The notes under the pieces were generated by a model, which saw nothing but the letters and a program-made list of their open reading frames with translations, ran no database searches and was not told where the DNA came from. From NCBI GenBank assembly GCA_048887165.1, contig JBHLJZ010000001.1:73156-137155 (forward strand): a stretch of 64,000 nucleotides of DNA, written 5' to 3'. This document shows, piece after piece, positions 61,808 through 64,000 of this stretch; the first letter of the stretch is position 1; the number at the start of each line of letters is the position of its first letter. The translations under genes were made by a program, and so were the position numbers. The stretch comes from SOKP01 sp048887165 (GTDB taxonomy: Archaea > Asgardarchaeota > Lokiarchaeia > Sigyniarchaeales > SOKP01).

Positions 61808-62767
61808 TTATTCTTGAAGCATAGCTTCGATTAAAATTTCTGTAGCTTCTTCTTCAGTTAATCCCTTTGCCTGAAGTTCATCAAGCCACTTTTGAGGGAA
61901 TCTTCCTAAAGAGGCTTCATGTGAAACGCTTGACGTTGGATCAGTTGCTCTTATGAAGGGACGTGCTCTACATATGCTTCCTTGTCCCAGCACTATTTCA
62001 CTACACTCTACATGTCCATTACAATAAGGTGCATTTCCTTCTGTAATCCCATACATTAAAACTTCACCACCATCTCTAGCAGCAGCTTTTAATTTTATTA
62101 CACTTCTCGCATTTTTTCCCTCGAGAAATACTGAATCTCTTATCCTAATAGAATCTTTTTTGTTTTTTCCATATGCTTTTATATTGGATCTAATTACACT
62201 ATTTTCCAAAGCATAAATGTCAATTAAAATTTTTACATTTCCTGGAGTTCCTCGAGTAAGTGTAAAATTATTCTCAAATACACTATTCTCTCCTACATAC
62301 ATATATGCTACTGGAGCAACCAAAGCCCCTGAATTCTCCCCATGATAATGTGTTTCACTATAAGTAAGATTACAATTTTTTCCAATATAAAAATGACCAA
62401 ACATTTTATGAATTAACCCATTAGCATTTGGGAAGCTACAATGAGCTTGTATCTTTACATCAGTATTATCTTCTGCGATAATTCTGGGAAAAATTTCTTG
62501 AATACCAGCTTCCTTATTTACACCAAAACATAAATGAATTGGTTCTTCATGCTTTGTACCTTCCTTTATAACGATATCTGCCACGATCCCATTAGGAATT
62601 TCTCTCCCTTTTAATATGATTCCATCTACTTGCTCAATTCCGGAGATTTTATTAAAATTTAATAATAATTTAGCCCCCTTACCGTGTCCAGGCAAAAAAT
62701 CACGAATATCTATATTATAGTCTTGTAAGCTTTCAAGAATTTCATTCGGAAATTCACCATTAGTCAC
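61808..62767 (-). CDS. sufB: SufB/SufD-family Fe-S assembly scaffold
   Basis: A 319-residue SufBD-type beta-helix protein, the scaffold on which Fe-S clusters are built with SufC. Typical late motifs are visible: HVECSEIVLGQGSICRARPFIRATDP, then VSHEASLGRFPQKWLDELQAKG LTEEEATEILIEAML-like ending (conserved SufB/D C-terminus). It is shorter than bacterial SufB (~480), as usual for the archaeal two-gene system, so it may serve both SufB and SufD roles. The GTG start overlaps the sufC stop by 4 bases (GTGA). Confidence 0.92.
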   Translation of the reverse strand: MTNGEFPNEILESLQDYNIDIRDFLPGHGKGAKLLLNFNKISGIEQVDGIILKGREIPNGIVADIVIKEGTKHEEPIHLCFGVNKEAGIQEIFPRIIAEDNTDVKIQAHCSFPNANGLIHKMFGHFYIGKNCNLTYSETHYHGENSGALVAPVAYMYVGENSVFENNFTLTRGTPGNVKILIDIYALENSVIRSNIKAYGKNKKDSIRIRDSVFLEGKNARSVIKLKAAARDGGEVLMYGITEGNAPYCNGHVECSEIVLGQGSICRARPFIRATDPTSSVSHEASLGRFPQKWLDELQAKGLTEEEATEILIEAMLQE

Positions 62768-63561
62768 GATAATCCTTCCTCTCGAAAGATTCTATCAATA
62801 TATTCTTCATCAAAACAAACTGCTTTATTTTTAAATAAAGTTCTTTTACACCATTCTTTCAAACCTGCTTTAGCGCAATATCGAACCATTACTTTTGGAA
62901 ATTCATCAGTTATTATAGCATCCCCTCTCCATAATAAAGTTCCATAATCGGCGACCATTCCAATTTCTTCTCTGTGCGTAATTAATAGTATTGTCATATT
63001 AAGATTTTTTATCTTTTCGAAGATATTCATAAAATCCTCCGTTATTATAACATCTAACCCAGAATCAGGTTCATCTAATATGATCAGTCTTGGTTTCATG
63101 GCAACAGTGGCAGCTAATTCAATTCTTTTTCTTTCTCCTCCACTTAATGTCTCGTCAATATATCGATTAAGATATCTTTCTGGTTCAAGGTTTACGATAC
63201 TCAATGAATCAATTATCTTTTCCTTGAGCTTGGTTTTATCTCTTATTCCAAGGGAGATATACTTTGATACACTCAAACCTTCAATCCTAGCTGGTTCTTG
63301 CCAAGCCAATGTTATCCCCAGATTAGCCCTTTCAGTTATACCTAGATTTGTAATATCTTTTCCATCAAATATGATTTGGCCTTGAGAAATTTTGTATGTG
63401 CTTAATCCCATAATAGTATAGGCTAATGTTGATTTTCCTGAACCATTTGGACCTATAATTGCATGAATCGAACCTTCTTTTACTCCAAAAGATACCTTGT
63501 TAACAATAACACATTTCTGGTCTAAAGTGGGAATAGTTATATTTTTTAATTCTAAAAGCAC
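62764..63561 (-). CDS. sufC: SufC, Fe-S cluster assembly ATPase
   Basis: A 265-residue ABC-type ATPase that energises the Suf scaffold. Walker A GPNGSGKST (37-45), Q-loop WQEPARIEGLSV, signature LSGGERKRIELA, Walker B LIILDEPDSGLD and H-loop LLITHREEIG are intact. The LSGGERKR and DEPDSGLD wording is specific to SufC. GTG start at 63561. Coupled to the downstream sufB by overlap; no sufS or sufU is present in the window. Confidence 0.95.
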   Translation of the reverse strand: MLLELKNITIPTLDQKCVIVNKVSFGVKEGSIHAIIGPNGSGKSTLAYTIMGLSTYKISQGQIIFDGKDITNLGITERANLGITLAWQEPARIEGLSVSKYISLGIRDKTKLKEKIIDSLSIVNLEPERYLNRYIDETLSGGERKRIELAATVAMKPRLIILDEPDSGLDVIITEDFMNIFEKIKNLNMTILLITHREEIGMVADYGTLLWRGDAIITDEFPKVMVRYCAKAGLKEWCKRTLFKNKAVCFDEEYIDRIFREEGLS

Positions 63562-63815
63562 ATTGAAAACCTTAGGTAAGTTTTAAATTGTCTGTTAATA
63601 ATTAATGAACTAAAATTTTAATATTTTTTTTATGATATCTAATCCTTATTTTATTGAATTAATTATTATAAGATAAGAAAAAATTAACGTTTTATAATGG
63701 ATTAATTTTAATTATAGGTTCTACACTAATATATAATAAAAAACCAAATTGAATAAAACAAAAATAATGATTTTATTTGCTTATGGAATAGAATCGAACT
63801 TATAAGGAGATAAAT

Positions 63816-64000
63816 ATGGTTAAGAAAGAATATATTTGTGAAAAAGGCAAGAGAAGTACTCTAGTAATTGAAGATTTGAGCGTACAAATTAAGCAAGGAG
63901 CATCGATGATTTTAGGATTTGCGGGTATTGGTCTCGTTGGACCAATAGTTGCTAATGCCTTGATTGAACAAATACCTGATATTAAAGAAATAGGATTTGT
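63816..64000 (+). CDS. PAC2-family protein (3' partial)
   Basis: Start of a second PAC2 gene running off the right edge; 61 codons are visible. The ATG at 63816 has AAGGAGAT 5 bases upstream. The protein begins MVKKEYICEKGK and contains LGFAGIGLVGPIVANALIEQ, the family's signature region near the N-terminus. It is divergent from the suf genes with about 250 bases of shared AT-rich promoter DNA. The rest, and any linked proteasome gene, lies outside the window. Confidence 0.88.
   Translation, partial: MVKKEYICEKGKRSTLVIEDLSVQIKQGASMILGFAGIGLVGPIVANALIEQIPDIKEIGF

Overview
The window is AT-rich (roughly 30% GC by eye), gene-dense DNA that looks archaeal, most likely from an Asgard (Promethearchaeota/Lokiarchaeia-like) genome. 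Archaeal markers include the DNA-repair protein Nre, a DUF2070 membrane protein, two PAC2-family proteins, a compact two-gene Suf system, GGTGA-type ribosome binding sites and BRE/TATA promoters. The Asgard assignment is an inference. It rests on an Arf-like small GTPase overlapping a gene for a longin/roadblock-like winged-helix protein, and on a surface protein ending in an IPGYE + helix + Lys tail. One 100-N scaffold gap (39099-39198) lies beside a tRNA-Ala(GGC). There is no rRNA, CRISPR array, insertion sequence or prophage.

Layout. 1-3.5 kb: two half-transporters of a heterodimeric ABC exporter, the first cut by the window edge. 3.6-9.3 kb: a coiled-coil protein, CorA, MscS, a small membrane protein, an EamA exporter and a zinc-less MDR reductase. 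9.5-15.8 kb: Nre, a protein of unknown function behind a tandem-repeat promoter, a nitronate monooxygenase-like flavoprotein, a membrane-anchored amidohydrolase and a DUF362 ferredoxin-like protein. 15.9-20.5 kb: a lipid/acyl module with a polytopic membrane protein, an acyl-CoA synthetase and a KAS III-like condensing enzyme, followed by a divergent alpha/beta hydrolase. 20.7-26.7 kb: small membrane and surface proteins, an MFS transporter, an RNA m5C methyltransferase, a duplicated-domain unknown and the GTPase pair. 26.8-39.0 kb: DUF2070, a zinc-ribbon membrane protein coupled to PAC2, an Old Yellow Enzyme-type reductase, a nucleotidyltransferase-like protein, small unknowns, an MFS protein with a long helical tail and a racemase homologue.

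39.2-50.4 kb: tRNA-Ala, a 1315-residue membrane-anchored subtilase with a cytosolic zinc ribbon, rpiA-purE, thiolase, dodecin, several small proteins (TPR, GNAT, zinc-binding), dUTPase and a methyltransferase. 50.5-56.3 kb: an ADP-forming acyl-CoA synthetase alpha subunit, a four-PAS soluble histidine kinase, an unknown, GatC and a zinc-binding protein. 56.5-60 kb: a MoxR-type AAA+ ATPase with a Cys cluster, followed by a protein with both an HExxH metallopeptidase motif and a VWA MIDAS. 60-64 kb: small regulators, a peroxiredoxin-like protein, SufB/SufC, and the start of a second PAC2 gene.

How the genes fit together. Several enzymes (acyl-CoA synthetase, KAS III, thiolase, enoyl reductase of the OYE type, ADP-forming CoA ligase alpha, MDR reductase) suggest active acyl-CoA metabolism, though they sit in separate transcription units. 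Candidates for less-described biology are the Arf-like GTPase/longin-wHTH pair, the MoxR/HExxH-VWA pair with its Cys cluster, the subtilase with a GATase-like domain and cytosolic ribbon, a dodecin without its flavin-contact residues, a racemase homologue lacking one catalytic Cys, and a CorA gene without a standard start codon.
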